Shown: positions 1 through 8,699 of the stretch, piece after piece
How positions within the stretch are numbered: position 1 is the first letter of the stretch
Layout: the number at the start of each line of letters is the position of its first letter
Source: Ruminococcus sp. AF41-9
GTDB taxonomy: Bacteria > Bacillota > Clostridia > Lachnospirales > Lachnospiraceae
Assembly: GCF_003477525.1 (NCBI RefSeq)
Contig: NZ_QUDO01000001.1
Coordinates: 1-64,000, forward strand
Direction of reading: 5' to 3'
Length of the DNA stretch: 64,000 bases
Made by a program: the position numbers and the translations under genes
The notes under the pieces: generated by a model
Databases searched by the model: none
The model's input: the letters and a program-made list of their open reading frames with translations, nothing else
Told to the model about the DNA's origin: nothing

Positions 1-138
1 TATCTTGGAACTTCAACATAATGATGCCTCCTTTCGTTGTATTCCCTACAAATAGGATAGCACATTTTGTTGAAGTTTCTTTATATTTATTTTATCTAGC
101 ACAACGAGTTAATTTATATTTACAGAGGAGAATGAAAA

Positions 139-765
139 ATGGAAAGCATCGTCATTGGAGTTGCCGGAGGATCAGGTTCCGGGAAATCTACTTTTACCAA
201 CAGGATCAAAGATTATTTCGGGGATGATGTAGTTGTCCTTTATCATGACAATTACTACCGCAAACAGGATGGAATCCCTTTCGAACAGAGAGTGACTGTA
301 AATTATGACCATCCGGATTCTCTGGAGACAGAGCTTCTGGTAGAGCATCTGAAGCAGTTAAAAGAGGGAAAATCCATCGAGTGTCCGGTTTATGACTATA
401 CACAGCATAACCGTTCCAGAGAGGTCCTGAAGATCGATCCGAAGCCGGTCATCCTTGTGGAGGGAATCCTTCTTCTGGCAGATCCAAGAGTGCGTGACCT
501 GCTGGATATTAAGATTTATGTGGAAGCAGATGCAGATGAGAGAATCCTGAGAAGGATTTCCCGCGATGTAGAAGAGCGCGGAAGAGATTTAAACGGAATC
601 ATCAATCAGTATCTGACAACCGTGAAACCTATGCACTATCTTTATGTGGAACCAACCCGCTCCAAAGCAGATATTGTGATCAACAGCGGCAAAAATGACG
701 TTGCGTTTGATCTGTTTGTATCCAAGATCAGACTTCTGCTGGACAAAATGAAGCAGTCTTCATGA
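139..765 (+). CDS. udk: Uridine kinase
   Basis: Uridine kinase of 208 residues, which phosphorylates uridine and cytidine in pyrimidine salvage in the cytoplasm. The Walker A loop GGSGSGKST lies at residues 10-18, followed by the substrate-binding HDNYYR segment and the nucleoside-kinase core with ILVEGI. Length matches the bacterial family (about 205-215). The start at 139 follows a clear ribosome binding site (AGAGGAG at 123-129). It is preceded by AT-rich DNA and followed by about 450 bases without a conventional gene, so it looks monocistronic in this window. Confidence 0.95.
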   Translation: MESIVIGVAGGSGSGKSTFTNRIKDYFGDDVVVLYHDNYYRKQDGIPFEQRVTVNYDHPDSLETELLVEHLKQLKEGKSIECPVYDYTQHNRSREVLKIDPKPVILVEGILLLADPRVRDLLDIKIYVEADADERILRRISRDVEERGRDLNGIINQYLTTVKPMHYLYVEPTRSKADIVINSGKNDVAFDLFVSKIRLLLDKMKQSS

Positions 766-987
766 TCCGCAAAAACAGTTCTCTGATGATAAACAGACAG
801 CAAAGCGGACGGAAAATACCCGCCTGACAGATATATGAATGAAAAAACCGGTATGATGCGGGACCGGCGTATGGCACAGAGGTGATACAAATATGAAAAA
901 CGATCCGGAAAATGAATAATTTGGTTACAATCAAATTATTTTGCAAAAACTGACAGAAAATCTGAAATATTTTTTGTGCAATTTCAG

Positions 988-1016
988 TTGATAAATTGTC
1001 TGATAACGATTATAAT
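988..1016 (+). promoter_or_regulatory. Sigma-A promoter with no conventional gene behind it
   Basis: TTGATA at 988-993, a 17-base spacer and TATAAT at 1011-1016 form a near-consensus vegetative promoter. The nearest downstream signal is the strong hairpin terminator at 1123-1177, so the predicted transcript is only about 155 nucleotides. Confidence 0.7.
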
Positions 1017-1046
1017 ATCATCGTAATTCGATTGAGATGAAAAGAG

Positions 1047-1109
1047 ATGATGATTAAGAGGTTTTCTGCGGATTGCGAAAATCCGGACTGTCCTGACTGT
1101 ATGACGTGA
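1047..1109 (+). CDS. Possible 20-residue cysteine-containing micropeptide
   Basis: An open frame of 20 codons lies inside the short transcript, starting ATG-ATG and ending TGA. Its C-terminal half reads DCENPDCPDCMT, a C-x5-C-x2-C spacing that could bind metal. The purine-rich AAAGAG just upstream is too close to the start to be a convincing ribosome binding site. It may be chance, so support is weak. Confidence 0.2.
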   Translation: MMIKRFSADCENPDCPDCMT

Positions 1110-1122
1110 ATGAACTTTATAG

Positions 1123-1177
1123 AAAAACAGTGCCGTTTCATTCCTGCATCTGCAAAAATGAAACAGCACTGTTTTTT
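1123..1177. terminator. Bidirectional intrinsic terminator
   Basis: A 20-base stem (1123-1142 with 1157-1176, one G-U pair) carries a 14-base loop and is flanked by T-rich runs on both strands. It can end the short transcript on the plus strand and the spore protein gene (1215-1442) on the minus strand. Confidence 0.85.
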
Positions 1178-1214
1178 TGTCAGGTCCGCAAAAAAGGAAT
1201 CCGCAGATTACAGG

Positions 1215-1442
1215 TTACATCTGGCTGCCCTGAGAACCGCTGGACATCTGTCTTTCCTGTGCTTCGATCATCTTTTTCACCATATATCCGCCTACACTTC
1301 CGTTCTGTTTGGAAGTCAGGTTTCCATTATAGCCATCTGTAAGCGGGACACCAAGTTCGTTTGCAACCTCGAATTTGAAACGGTCTAACGCACCTTTTGC
1401 TTCCGGTACAGCTGCCTGGTTAGAAGATTTTGTGTTTGACAT
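1215..1442 (-). CDS. Alpha/beta-type small acid-soluble spore protein
   Basis: A 75-residue protein of the SspA/SspB family, which coats and protects DNA in dormant endospores. It shows the family's conserved core: FKFEVANELGVPL, then YNGNLTSKQNGSVGGYMVKKMIE. In this family the E-x-A region is the site of germination protease cleavage. A strong ribosome binding site (AAGGAGG) precedes the start. A sigma-G-like promoter lies upstream on the same strand and a bidirectional terminator lies just downstream. It is direct evidence that the organism forms spores. Confidence 0.93.
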   Translation of the reverse strand: MSNTKSSNQAAVPEAKGALDRFKFEVANELGVPLTDGYNGNLTSKQNGSVGGYMVKKMIEAQERQMSSGSQGSQM

Positions 1443-1519
1443 ATCAATTTCCTCCTTGGTTGTTGTTTGGGATCATGATCTTTTTCTTTCGTTCATGATC
1501 TGTCTGGATGTTACAATGC

Positions 1520-1547
1520 TAGTATGTGAAAACTCAGAAATAATACA
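1520..1547 (-). promoter_or_regulatory. Sigma-G/sigma-F-like sporulation promoter
   Basis: On the minus strand a TGTATT box (1542-1547) and an exact CATACTA box (1520-1526) are separated by 15 bases. This matches the forespore sigma-G consensus known from spore protein genes. It lies about 78 bases upstream of the spore protein start codon. Confidence 0.65.
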
Positions 1548-1686
1548 CTGGAAATTTCCGCAAATGATGGAATGCATTTCCTCAGACAGGGAGAACTAAT
1601 GGAAACAATAGAAAACAAAGCAAAATAATAGGAAAACGAACAAAATATTAACAAATTATGAATTGTGTATATTTTTTAAGATTTAA

Positions 1687-1715
1687 TTGCGCTTTATTTA
1701 GTGATTTGTTATAAT
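1687..1715 (+). promoter_or_regulatory. Sigma-A promoter for mgsA-rsmD-coaD
   Basis: TTGCGC at 1687-1692, a 17-base spacer and TATAAT at 1710-1715. It is followed by a leader of about 100 bases and the GAGAGGAG ribosome binding site of mgsA. The interval 1443-1823 otherwise holds only this promoter and the divergent spore promoter. Confidence 0.65.
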
Positions 1716-1823
1716 ATAATTCAGAATTACGAGGGTGAAACGTAAAAACGATGTCAGACTTGGAAGTAAATTTCCGGATCTGAGATCAAAAATAATGTAT
1801 GGGAAAATCGGAGAGGAGAAACT

Positions 1824-2218
1824 ATGAACTTAGGTATAATCGCACATAACAGCAAAAAAGTACTGATTGAAGATTTCTGCATTGCTTATAAGAACATACT
1901 TGCCAAACATGAGTCTACGCGACAGGTACAACCGGACGAAGAATCGAAGAAGCGACAAGCCTCCATGTGCATAAATTCCTTGCCGGCAGCATTGGCGGAG
2001 ACAAGCAGTTTATGGAAATGGTAGAACGTCAGGACCTTGATATGGTCATTTTGTTCTACAATCCGGTTATGATGGATCCGAAAGAACCGGATATCATGAG
2101 CATTGTGAAGAGATGCGACCAGTACAATATTCCTGTGGCAACCAATATCGCCACAGCAGAGCTTCTTATTTTAGGACTCGCAAGAGGAGACCTGGATTGG
2201 AGACTGAATCTGAAATGA
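1824..2218 (+). pseudogene. mgsA: Methylglyoxal synthase, one-base frameshift
   Basis: Methylglyoxal synthase converts dihydroxyacetone phosphate to methylglyoxal and phosphate, an overflow branch of glycolysis. The N-terminal frame reads MNLGIIAHNSKKVLIEDFC as expected. After Glu-30 (GAG at 1911-1913) the frame is lost. One extra base there restores the active-site segment ATGTTGRRIEEAT, then VHKFLAGSIGGDKQ, FYNPVMMDPKEPD and NIPVATNIATAELLI. The restored length (about 131 residues) is normal. The break fits loss of one base from a doubled G, as in other genes here, so it may be a sequence error and the gene functional. The stop codon overlaps the rsmD start. Confidence 0.88.
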
Positions 2219-2775
2219 GAGTAATCGCAGGAAAAGCAAGAAGACTGAATTTAAAAACCATTCCGGGAACGGACACCAGACCGACCACAGACCGGATCAA
2301 AGAGACTCTGTTTAATATCTTACAGCCGGAACTTCCGGACTGTCGTTTTCTGGATCTGTTTTCCGGAAGCGGCGGGATCGGGATCGAAGCGCTCAGCCGC
2401 GGAGCCGAATATGCCGTATTTGTAGAAAAGAATCCCAAGGCAGCAGCCTGCATTAAAGAAAATCTTGCATTTACAAAACTTGCCGAAGGTGGTAAACTGC
2501 TGAACATGGACGTACTGCAGGCACTGCGTTCCCTGGAAGGCAAGGGTGCTTTTGACATCATCTTCATGGACCCGCCTTATAATCAGGAACTTGAGCGTCA
2601 GGTGCTGGAATATCTCAAAGACAGCACAGTTGCGGATGCAAATACACTCATTATTGTAGAAGCAGACCTTAACACAGATTTTGATTATCTGGAATCTCTT
2701 GGATATCAGCAGCTTCGTTCCAAAGAATATAAAACGAACAAGCACGTATTTCTGATCAAAGCCCAGGCTGAGTAA
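2215..2775 (+). CDS. rsmD: 16S rRNA (guanine966-N2)-methyltransferase
   Basis: A protein of 186 residues in the RsmD/YhhF family, which methylates G966 of 16S rRNA using S-adenosylmethionine. The SAM-binding motif DLFSGSGGIGIEAL is near residues 46-59 and the catalytic DPPYN motif near residue 121. The start at 2215 was chosen because it begins the family's N-terminal MRVIAGKARR and overlaps the mgsA stop (ATGA), indicating translational coupling. A longer in-frame start at 2113 would run through the mgsA coding region. coaD follows, the usual rsmD-coaD pairing. Confidence 0.93.
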   Translation: MRVIAGKARRLNLKTIPGTDTRPTTDRIKETLFNILQPELPDCRFLDLFSGSGGIGIEALSRGAEYAVFVEKNPKAAACIKENLAFTKLAEGGKLLNMDVLQALRSLEGKGAFDIIFMDPPYNQELERQVLEYLKDSTVADANTLIIVEADLNTDFDYLESLGYQQLRSKEYKTNKHVFLIKAQAE

Positions 2776-2805
2776 TATGTGCTGAGGAAAGCAGGAGAAA
2801 CACAA

Positions 2806-3306
2806 ATGAAAATAGCAGTATATCCGGGAAGCTTTGATCCGGCTACTTATGGACATCTGGATGTAATAAAAAGAGCGGCAGTTTCCTTTGACAAGGTAAT
2901 CGTAGGCGTTTTGCATAATTCTGCAAAAAGTCCGTTGTTTTCTGCCCGGGAACGTGTTAATATATTAGAAAAGGCGGTACAGGACATCCCGAATGTGGAA
3001 GTAAAGGCATTCGAGGGTCTTTCTGTGAACTTTGCCAGAGAAAATCATGCTCAGGTGATCATCCGTGGACTCCGTGCGGTTACAGATTTTGAATATGAGC
3101 TTCAGATGGCTCAGACCAACCGTGTACTTGCACAGGATGTAGATACCGTGTTTCTGACGACCAGTCTGGAATATGCGTATTTAAGCTCCACGACCATGAA
3201 GGAAGTCGCTTACTTTGGCGGTGACCTGAGTAAATTTGCACCAAAAGAAATAACAGATGCAGTTATGGAGAAAATTCATTCCGGGAAGAACCAGACCCAA
3301 AAATAA
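2806..3306 (+). CDS. coaD: Phosphopantetheine adenylyltransferase
   Basis: A 166-residue nucleotidyltransferase that makes dephospho-CoA from 4'-phosphopantetheine and ATP, the penultimate step of coenzyme A synthesis. The N-terminal [10 protein letters not shown] carries the T/H-x-G-H nucleotide-binding motif, and SSTTMKE near residue 130 is the second signature. The ATG at 2806 with GCAGGAG upstream is preferred over an in-frame GTG at 2779. It follows rsmD by 30 bases in the same transcription unit. Confidence 0.95.
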   Translation: MKIAVYPGSFDPATYGHLDVIKRAAVSFDKVIVGVLHNSAKSPLFSARERVNILEKAVQDIPNVEVKAFEGLSVNFARENHAQVIIRGLRAVTDFEYELQMAQTNRVLAQDVDTVFLTTSLEYAYLSSTTMKEVAYFGGDLSKFAPKEITDAVMEKIHSGKNQTQK

Positions 3307-3362
3307 TTTTCAGCAAAATTTTTTAGAAAGGAAAAGCTATTTTCAATAGCGAGTGTACAATA

Positions 3363-4001
3363 ATGAGCAGCAGAATTGAACAGATTATCGGTGAGATCGA
3401 GGAATATGTGGACAGCTGTAAATTCCAGCCGCTGTCTACTACCAAGATTGTCGTAAATAAAGAAGAAATCGAAGAGCTTCTGAGAGAACTTCGTCTGAAA
3501 ACACCGGACGAGATCAAACGTTATCAGAAGATCATCAACAATAAAGATGCCATCCTGGAGGACGCACAGTCCAAGGCAGATGCCCTGATCGCAGATGCAC
3601 AGGCGAAAGCACAGGAACTGGTAACTCAGCACGAGATCATGCAGAAAGCCTATGCACAGGCAAATGATACCATCAACGCAGCCAACAAACAGGCACAGGA
3701 GATTCTGGATTCCGCTACACAGGATGCCAACAGCATTCGTCTGAGCGCGATCACATACACAGATGATATGATGGCAAACATTGGCAGTGTATTAAACACA
3801 ACACTGGAAGACGCAGGAGTGAAATATAAAACATTTATTGATTCTCTCCAGAGCTGTCTGGATGTTGTCAACCATAACCGTCAGGAACTTGCTCCGCAGA
3901 CTGCACAGGCAGCAGCAATCACAGGTTCCTATCATGACGATGCAGCCAAAGCAGATGATGACGACGATGATGATTTATTAGACGATCTCGGAGAGAACTA
4001 A
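3363..4001 (+). CDS. Coiled-coil protein of unknown function
   Basis: A 212-residue soluble protein, mostly predicted coiled coil. The central part (about residues 45-135) is rich in Ala, Gln, Lys and Glu in heptad-like order, as in ATP synthase subunit H or DivIVA-like proteins, and the tail is acidic with a run of eight Asp. I do not recognise a functional family. Proteins of this kind follow coaD in related genomes, which may hint at a cell-division or envelope role. It is likely the last gene of the mgsA-rsmD-coaD operon. Its 3' end overlaps that of ylbJ, which runs the other way, by 24 bases. Confidence 0.75.
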   Translation: MSSRIEQIIGEIEEYVDSCKFQPLSTTKIVVNKEEIEELLRELRLKTPDEIKRYQKIINNKDAILEDAQSKADALIADAQAKAQELVTQHEIMQKAYAQANDTINAANKQAQEILDSATQDANSIRLSAITYTDDMMANIGSVLNTTLEDAGVKYKTFIDSLQSCLDVVNHNRQELAPQTAQAAAITGSYHDDAAKADDDDDDDLLDDLGEN

Positions 4002-5083
4002 GTATATCATCCCTGCGAGTCCTGCGCTGATACATTTGGAAGCCAGGTAGGGCAGCAGACTGAGTTCCTGATTCAGGACGCTTCTTGTCTGTGCCAGAAT
4101 ACAGAAGCCCCCGGATGCCACTGCAGTGACAGATAAAACAGCACAAAATCTGCCCGGAAGGCCGGAAGCGGCGATCAGGCTGAGCCCTGTTGTAATTTCC
4201 GTAAATCCAAGCAGAAGATACTGATAAAAAAGCGGGAATGGCCAGTAATAACGGACACATCCTGCCAGAACAGAGAAAAGAAGGATATATCCCCCAAGCC
4301 GGGTGATCGTTTCAAATCCGTTCATAATAGAGACATCAAGAATGCCGCCCACTGAGACGGCTGCCGCAGATGTCTCTTTTTTTTCTTCGCGGATATTTAA
4401 TCCACGGATATTTTCTTTATGGATATTTTCTTTACGGATATCTTTTTTGCGGATATTTTCTTCGCAGATATTCACTCTGCGGATATGGGGCGGTTTGTTA
4501 TGCTCCCTGCCGGTCGATATGGATGTTTTTGTTTTTGGGTAAATCCTGAAGCGAAAGAATAACATACAGATAAAATCCGCCGACAGAAGACTGATAAACA
4601 GCCGGGACACGGGGACCGTTCCTTTCAGGCAATGCTGTCCCAGATAAGTGATCACAAAAGCGGACTGGCGTGATTACAGAAAGTGGTGAGATAATGAGCC
4701 TCTGAGCGGCTGATCTTACCTGCTTCATACAGATCTGAAGCGAGTTTGGCACCCATCGGATATCCGCAGAGCATGCCAAGCAGGAAAACATACCCTCCGT
4801 AGACATCCACTCCCAGCAAAAAACGGAACACGGGTGCCAGCGGGGTCAGAAGTTTTTCGATTCCGCCTGTATGGATCAGGATACCGGTGAGGATCATAAA
4901 AGGCAGAAGTGTGGGAAGCAGAGTGTTCAGCCATAGAGTCATGCCTTCCTTTGCGGATGCAAATCCTTCACGGGGATGCATGACAAGAAACACCAGAAGC
5001 AGAACACCCAGAAACAAAATTCCCCGGACAGCGAAAGTCTGACGGACGGGAATCACCTGCTTTGCCTGTTTCATATACGTCAT
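3978..5083 (-). pseudogene. ylbJ: YlbJ-family sporulation membrane protein, one-base frameshift
   Basis: An integral membrane protein with a nucleoside-recognition (Gate) domain. YlbJ is needed for spore cortex formation in Bacillus. The N-terminal 143 residues contain hydrophobic helices, LNTLLPTLLPFMILTG and GMLCGYPMGAKL, ending NHASP. The frame breaks near 4661; one extra base gives NHASPAFVITYLG, which continues in the second frame to the C-terminus at 3978. Restored length is about 368 residues, close to family size. The break fits a CC-to-C loss, so the gene may really be intact. A charged loop made of seven 15-base tandem repeats (4391-4495) is unusual. The 3' end overlaps the convergent coiled-coil gene. 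Confidence 0.82.
4391..4495 (-). repeat. Seven 15-base tandem repeats inside ylbJ
   Basis: The hexamer GGATAT (plus strand, one unit AGATAT) recurs exactly every 15 bases at 4391, 4406, 4421, 4436, 4451, 4466 and 4481; the consensus unit is GGATATTTTCTTTAC. Read on the minus strand it encodes seven pentapeptides of the form N/D-I-R/H/C-K/R-E, a highly charged insert between membrane segments. Being in multiples of three, copy-number change would keep the frame. Confidence 0.9.
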
Positions 5084-5175
5084 TCCTTTATAAGCCTTGT
5101 TTTACTAAATCTATGGCAGTTTATGAAAATTAATACCATATTACAACAATCATTTTTATATTTGGAGGTAATCAT

Positions 5176-6627
5176 ATGGCAGTTTTAGAAAATTGTGAAC
5201 CAAAAAGAGTATTTCATTATTTTGAGGAAATCTGTAAAATTCCGCACGGTTCCGGGAACACAAAACAGATCAGTGACTATCTGGTACAGTTTGCCAGAGA
5301 TCACAAACTGAATTATGTACAGGACGAAATGAACAACGTGGTCATTTACAAACCGGGAACCGAAGGCTATGAGAATGCACCGACCGTTATTCTGCAGGGA
5401 CATATGGATATGGTATGCGAAAAACGCCCGGATGTGGAACATGACTTTACCAAAGACGGATTAAATCTTTCTGTAGAAGGCGATTATATCTCCGCAAACG
5501 GAACCACTCTTGGCGGTGATGATGGAATCGCAGTGGCTTACGGACTTGCAGTGCTCGAAAGTGATACGATCGCGCATCCGCCTCTGGAAGTATTTATCAC
5601 GGTAGACGAAGAGATCGGACTTCTTGGAGCAGTAGGGTTTGACTGCAGCGTATTAAAAGGAAGAAGATTTATTAATCTTGACTCTGAAGCAGAAGGAAGT
5701 ATCTGGATCAGTTGTGCAGGCGGCGAGACAGGGATCAGCCATCTTCCGGTTACCAGACTGGAAGCAAAAGGAGAAAAACTGACGGTTAAGATCAGTGGAC
5801 TGATGGGCGGTCACTCCGGCGCAGAGATTGATAAAAACCGTGCAAATGCCAATTCTTTACTGGGAACTTTCCTCTATGGCCTGAAGAAAAAATCATATTA
5901 TGAGCTGATTAGTGTACAGGGTGGACAGAAAGACAATGCCATCACCAGAGAATCCACAGCAGAACTTATGATTCTGAAAGAAGATCTGGAAGCAGTCAAA
6001 GAATACTGTGCATGGATCCAGCAGGCATGGCGAGAAGAATACGCAGGAACCGATGAGGGAATCACGGTAACTCTCACAGACGAGGGCGAAAAAGAAGTAA
6101 AGGTTCTTCATCCGACAAGCAAGGAAAAAGTGGTCTTCTATCTTAAAAATGTACCGTTTGGTGTTCAGAAAATGAGCGGAACCATTCCGGGACTGGTAGA
6201 AACTTCCTCTAATATCGGTATCCTTACCACTACAGAAGATGAGGTAACTGCAACTTCCAGTATCCGCAGCTCTGTGGAAACAGCGAGAGATGCCATCTCT
6301 GATAAGATTGAATATCTGACAGAATTCCTTGGCGGTGAATACGAGATTCAGGGTGCATACCCGGCATGGGAGTATCGTAAAGATTCTCCGCTTCGTGACA
6401 AGATGGTAGAAGTTTACGAAGAAATGTACGGAGAGAAACCGAACGTAGTAGCCATTCATGCGGGTCTGGAGTGCGGACTTTTCTACAAAAAAATGGAAGG
6501 ACTGGACTGCGTATCCATTGGACCGGATATGAAAGATATCCATACTTCTGAAGAACTTCTCAGCATTTCCTCTACAGAGCGTGTATGGAAATACCTTGTA
6601 AAAGTTCTCGCAGCACTTAAAAACTAA
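5176..6627 (+). CDS. pepD: Aminoacyl-histidine dipeptidase (PepD, M20 family)
   Basis: A 483-residue cytoplasmic zinc metallopeptidase of the M20C type that cleaves Xaa-His and other dipeptides. Seen motifs include the metal-binding GHMDMV, the GDDGIA segment, the catalytic TVDEEIGLLGA and a later GGHSGAEI in the lid or dimerisation domain. The length is standard for PepD. The TTGGAGG ribosome binding site at 5163-5169 sets the start. It is probably monocistronic, divergent from ylbJ. Confidence 0.93.
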   Translation: MAVLENCEPKRVFHYFEEICKIPHGSGNTKQISDYLVQFARDHKLNYVQDEMNNVVIYKPGTEGYENAPTVILQGHMDMVCEKRPDVEHDFTKDGLNLSVEGDYISANGTTLGGDDGIAVAYGLAVLESDTIAHPPLEVFITVDEEIGLLGAVGFDCSVLKGRRFINLDSEAEGSIWISCAGGETGISHLPVTRLEAKGEKLTVKISGLMGGHSGAEIDKNRANANSLLGTFLYGLKKKSYYELISVQGGQKDNAITRESTAELMILKEDLEAVKEYCAWIQQAWREEYAGTDEGITVTLTDEGEKEVKVLHPTSKEKVVFYLKNVPFGVQKMSGTIPGLVETSSNIGILTTTEDEVTATSSIRSSVETARDAISDKIEYLTEFLGGEYEIQGAYPAWEYRKDSPLRDKMVEVYEEMYGEKPNVVAIHAGLECGLFYKKMEGLDCVSIGPDMKDIHTSEELLSISSTERVWKYLVKVLAALKN

Positions 6628-6736
6628 GTAAATATCTCCGATAAAATCATCCGGATCTCCGATCGATCAGGAAATCAGAGAAACTGATATCGGACCGGAA
6701 AGATTGAAATCAGGAAATCAGATTTAGTTCTATCTG

Positions 6737-6773
6737 CCTCCACTTCTGCATATACTGTAGCAGAATGTGGAGG
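6737..6773 (+). promoter_or_regulatory. Hairpin sequestering the ribosome binding site of the M23 gene
   Basis: CCTCCACTTCTGC (6737-6749) pairs with GCAGAATGTGGAGG (6760-6773), giving 13 base pairs with one bulged T around a 10-base loop. The 3' arm contains the GTGGAGG that serves the ATG at 6783, so the folded form should block initiation. There is no T-run after it, so it does not look like a terminator. Confidence 0.5.
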
Positions 6774-6782
6774 TATCTTAAA

Positions 6783-7715
6783 ATGTTCTATCTGCGTCAT
6801 CTGAAATCAGTCAGATCAGGCAAAACTCCATTTCTGCTTAAGTCTGTATTGTCACTGACAATCCTGCTGCTGACGGTTGTCGTACTGCAGTCCATGCTGA
6901 AGCTTCGCAGTCAGGCATCAAGATTAAAGTCCGACACCTGCGAATCCTCAGATTTCAGGCAGCAGTATCTGCCTCCCGGAATTTATGAGCAGCTTCTGAG
7001 AATGGCACAAACAGGCAGGCGTGCAGCAGATACCGTTTTGCTCAGGGTTTCAGACAGAGAGTCAGCTGCCACATTATCAGTCAGCGGAGATTTTGCAGAA
7101 AGGTTTTCTGATCTGCTGACAGCGACCATGTTGAACACTGACTTTTATCCGGCGAAACCGGTTCCTGACAGCACCGCATATCAGAAATATAAACCCGCAG
7201 AATACGAAGAACTGAAAAAAAGCTACCAGTCCATCTGGTCAGATCTTGTATACTTTCCCATTCCATCCAGAGAAATCAACTTTGAGGACACGTTCGGAGC
7301 TCCCAGAGAATATGGAGGCCACCGCACACACGAAGGCTGTGATCTCTTCGGCAGAAACAAAACTCCGGGTTATTATCCGGTTTTAAGCATCACAGACGGT
7401 ATCGTGGAAAATATTGGCTGGCTTCCTCTGGGCGGCTATAGAATCGGAATACGTGCCCCCAAAGGCGGGTATTTTTATTATGCCCATTTATCTACATACG
7501 AAAAAGAATTTCAGACAGGCGAAGAAATCCAGGCAGGTGACATCCTTGGTTATATGGGAAACACCGGCTACGGAGAAGAGGGAACGACAGCCATGTTTCC
7601 GGTTCATCTTCACCTCGGAATTTATATCAGAACACCTCACTGTGAAGAACTGAGCGTAAACCCTTACTGGGTCTTAAAAGCCATTTCTAAAAAAATCAGA
7701 AACTATTCATATTAG
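6783..7715 (+). CDS. M23-family (LytM-type) metallopeptidase, membrane-anchored
   Basis: A 310-residue protein with one N-terminal transmembrane segment (LLKSVLSLTILLLTVVVLQS) and an extracytoplasmic C-terminal LytM domain. Zinc ligands are visible in HEGCD and in HLHLG near the C-terminus, so it is expected to cut peptidoglycan cross-bridges or act in sporulation engulfment like SpoIIQ. The start at 6783 was preferred to the in-frame ATG at 6765 because the ribosome binding site GGAGG lies inside the first codons of the longer form. The hairpin at 6737-6773 covers that site. Confidence 0.85.
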   Translation: MFYLRHLKSVRSGKTPFLLKSVLSLTILLLTVVVLQSMLKLRSQASRLKSDTCESSDFRQQYLPPGIYEQLLRMAQTGRRAADTVLLRVSDRESAATLSVSGDFAERFSDLLTATMLNTDFYPAKPVPDSTAYQKYKPAEYEELKKSYQSIWSDLVYFPIPSREINFEDTFGAPREYGGHRTHEGCDLFGRNKTPGYYPVLSITDGIVENIGWLPLGGYRIGIRAPKGGYFYYAHLSTYEKEFQTGEEIQAGDILGYMGNTGYGEEGTTAMFPVHLHLGIYIRTPHCEELSVNPYWVLKAISKKIRNYSY

Positions 7716-7779
7716 CGAGAATTTTTTTAAAATCTATGCTATAATAACACAATGTATGAAATGCAAGGAGCGAGTGAAA

Positions 7780-8592
7780 ATGGAAATACAGTTATGGAGA
7801 AGCATTTTGTGCCCGTATGAACTGGCTGTGAGAGAGCTGGAAGTCAAATTCAATCACATTATTGAGGAATGTAAAGAAAACGATATTTACTGCCCAATCG
7901 AACAGGTGGAAGGCAGAGTCAAGAGCGTAAGCAGCATCCTTGAGAAAATGCAGCGCAAACATATTCCAATGGAGAAAATGGAAGAAGAACTGGAAGACAT
8001 CGCAGGTGTGCGTATCATCTGCCAGTTTGAAGAAGATATTGAGACGGTCGCTTCCCTGATCCAGAAAAGAAGCGATATGACTATAAAGAGTGAGAAAAAT
8101 TATCTGAAACATATCAAACAGAGCGGATACAGAAGTTATCATCTTATCATTTACTATACCGTAGATACGATTAAGGGACCGAAGAAACTTCAGGCAGAGA
8201 TCCAGATCCGGACTATGGCGATGAACTTCTGGGCAACCATCGAGCATTCCCTTCAGTACAAATACAAAGGGGATATGCCAGAGCATGTGGCAGAACGTCT
8301 GAGCAAGGCTGCAGATGCCATCAATGCCCTTGACCATGAGATGTCTTCTGTGCGAAACGAGATCATGGATGCACAGAACTCTTCTCAGATGCAGTCCAAC
8401 CTGGTAAAAGATATCCTGATCAATATCGAAAATCTCTACAAGATTGCAAACAAACGCGAGATCATGAAGATTCAGGACGAATTCCTGCGTGTATTCCGTA
8501 CCAAGGATCTTCAGCAGCTGAAGCGATTCCACAGACAACTGGACATCATTTCAGAAGGATACCGTGCGCAGGCCGTGTACCATCATGTTTAA
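7780..8592 (+). CDS. Small alarmone synthetase (RelA/SpoT domain, RelQ-like)
   Basis: A 270-residue protein with a lone RelA/SpoT synthetase domain and no HD hydrolase or TGS domain, the pattern of small alarmone synthetases that make (p)ppGpp from ATP and GDP or GTP. Seen motifs include IAGVRIICQF, GYRSYHLII, AEIQIRT and NFWATIEHS, followed by a helical C-terminal region of about 90 residues that in RelQ mediates tetramers. The ATG at 7780 has AAGGAG nine bases upstream and is preferred to the in-frame ATG at 7756. A TATAAT box lies at 7740-7745. Confidence 0.88.
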   Translation: MEIQLWRSILCPYELAVRELEVKFNHIIEECKENDIYCPIEQVEGRVKSVSSILEKMQRKHIPMEKMEEELEDIAGVRIICQFEEDIETVASLIQKRSDMTIKSEKNYLKHIKQSGYRSYHLIIYYTVDTIKGPKKLQAEIQIRTMAMNFWATIEHSLQYKYKGDMPEHVAERLSKAADAINALDHEMSSVRNEIMDAQNSSQMQSNLVKDILINIENLYKIANKREIMKIQDEFLRVFRTKDLQQLKRFHRQLDIISEGYRAQAVYHHV

Positions 8593-8699
8593 CTATGTGG
8601 CAGAACGGTTCGCTGCTGAAAAAGAAAGGAACAGTAACAGCGGTCTTTTGAAACAGATCCAGTCTGTTACACAAATCAAGTACATACGAGGAAATAAGA

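Larger units (their letters stand above)
1023..1178 (+). ncRNA. Candidate small RNA or micro-peptide mRNA
   Basis: A transcription unit of about 155 nucleotides lies between a strong promoter (988-1016) and an intrinsic terminator (1123-1177). It holds a small hairpin, GCGGATTGCGAAAATCCG at 1068-1085, which matches 17 of 18 bases with the last hairpin of the dispersed repeat at 17912-18075 and 45517-45681. It also holds a possible 20-codon open frame. I recognise no known RNA family. The promoter and terminator are seen in the sequence; expression is inferred. Confidence 0.45.
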
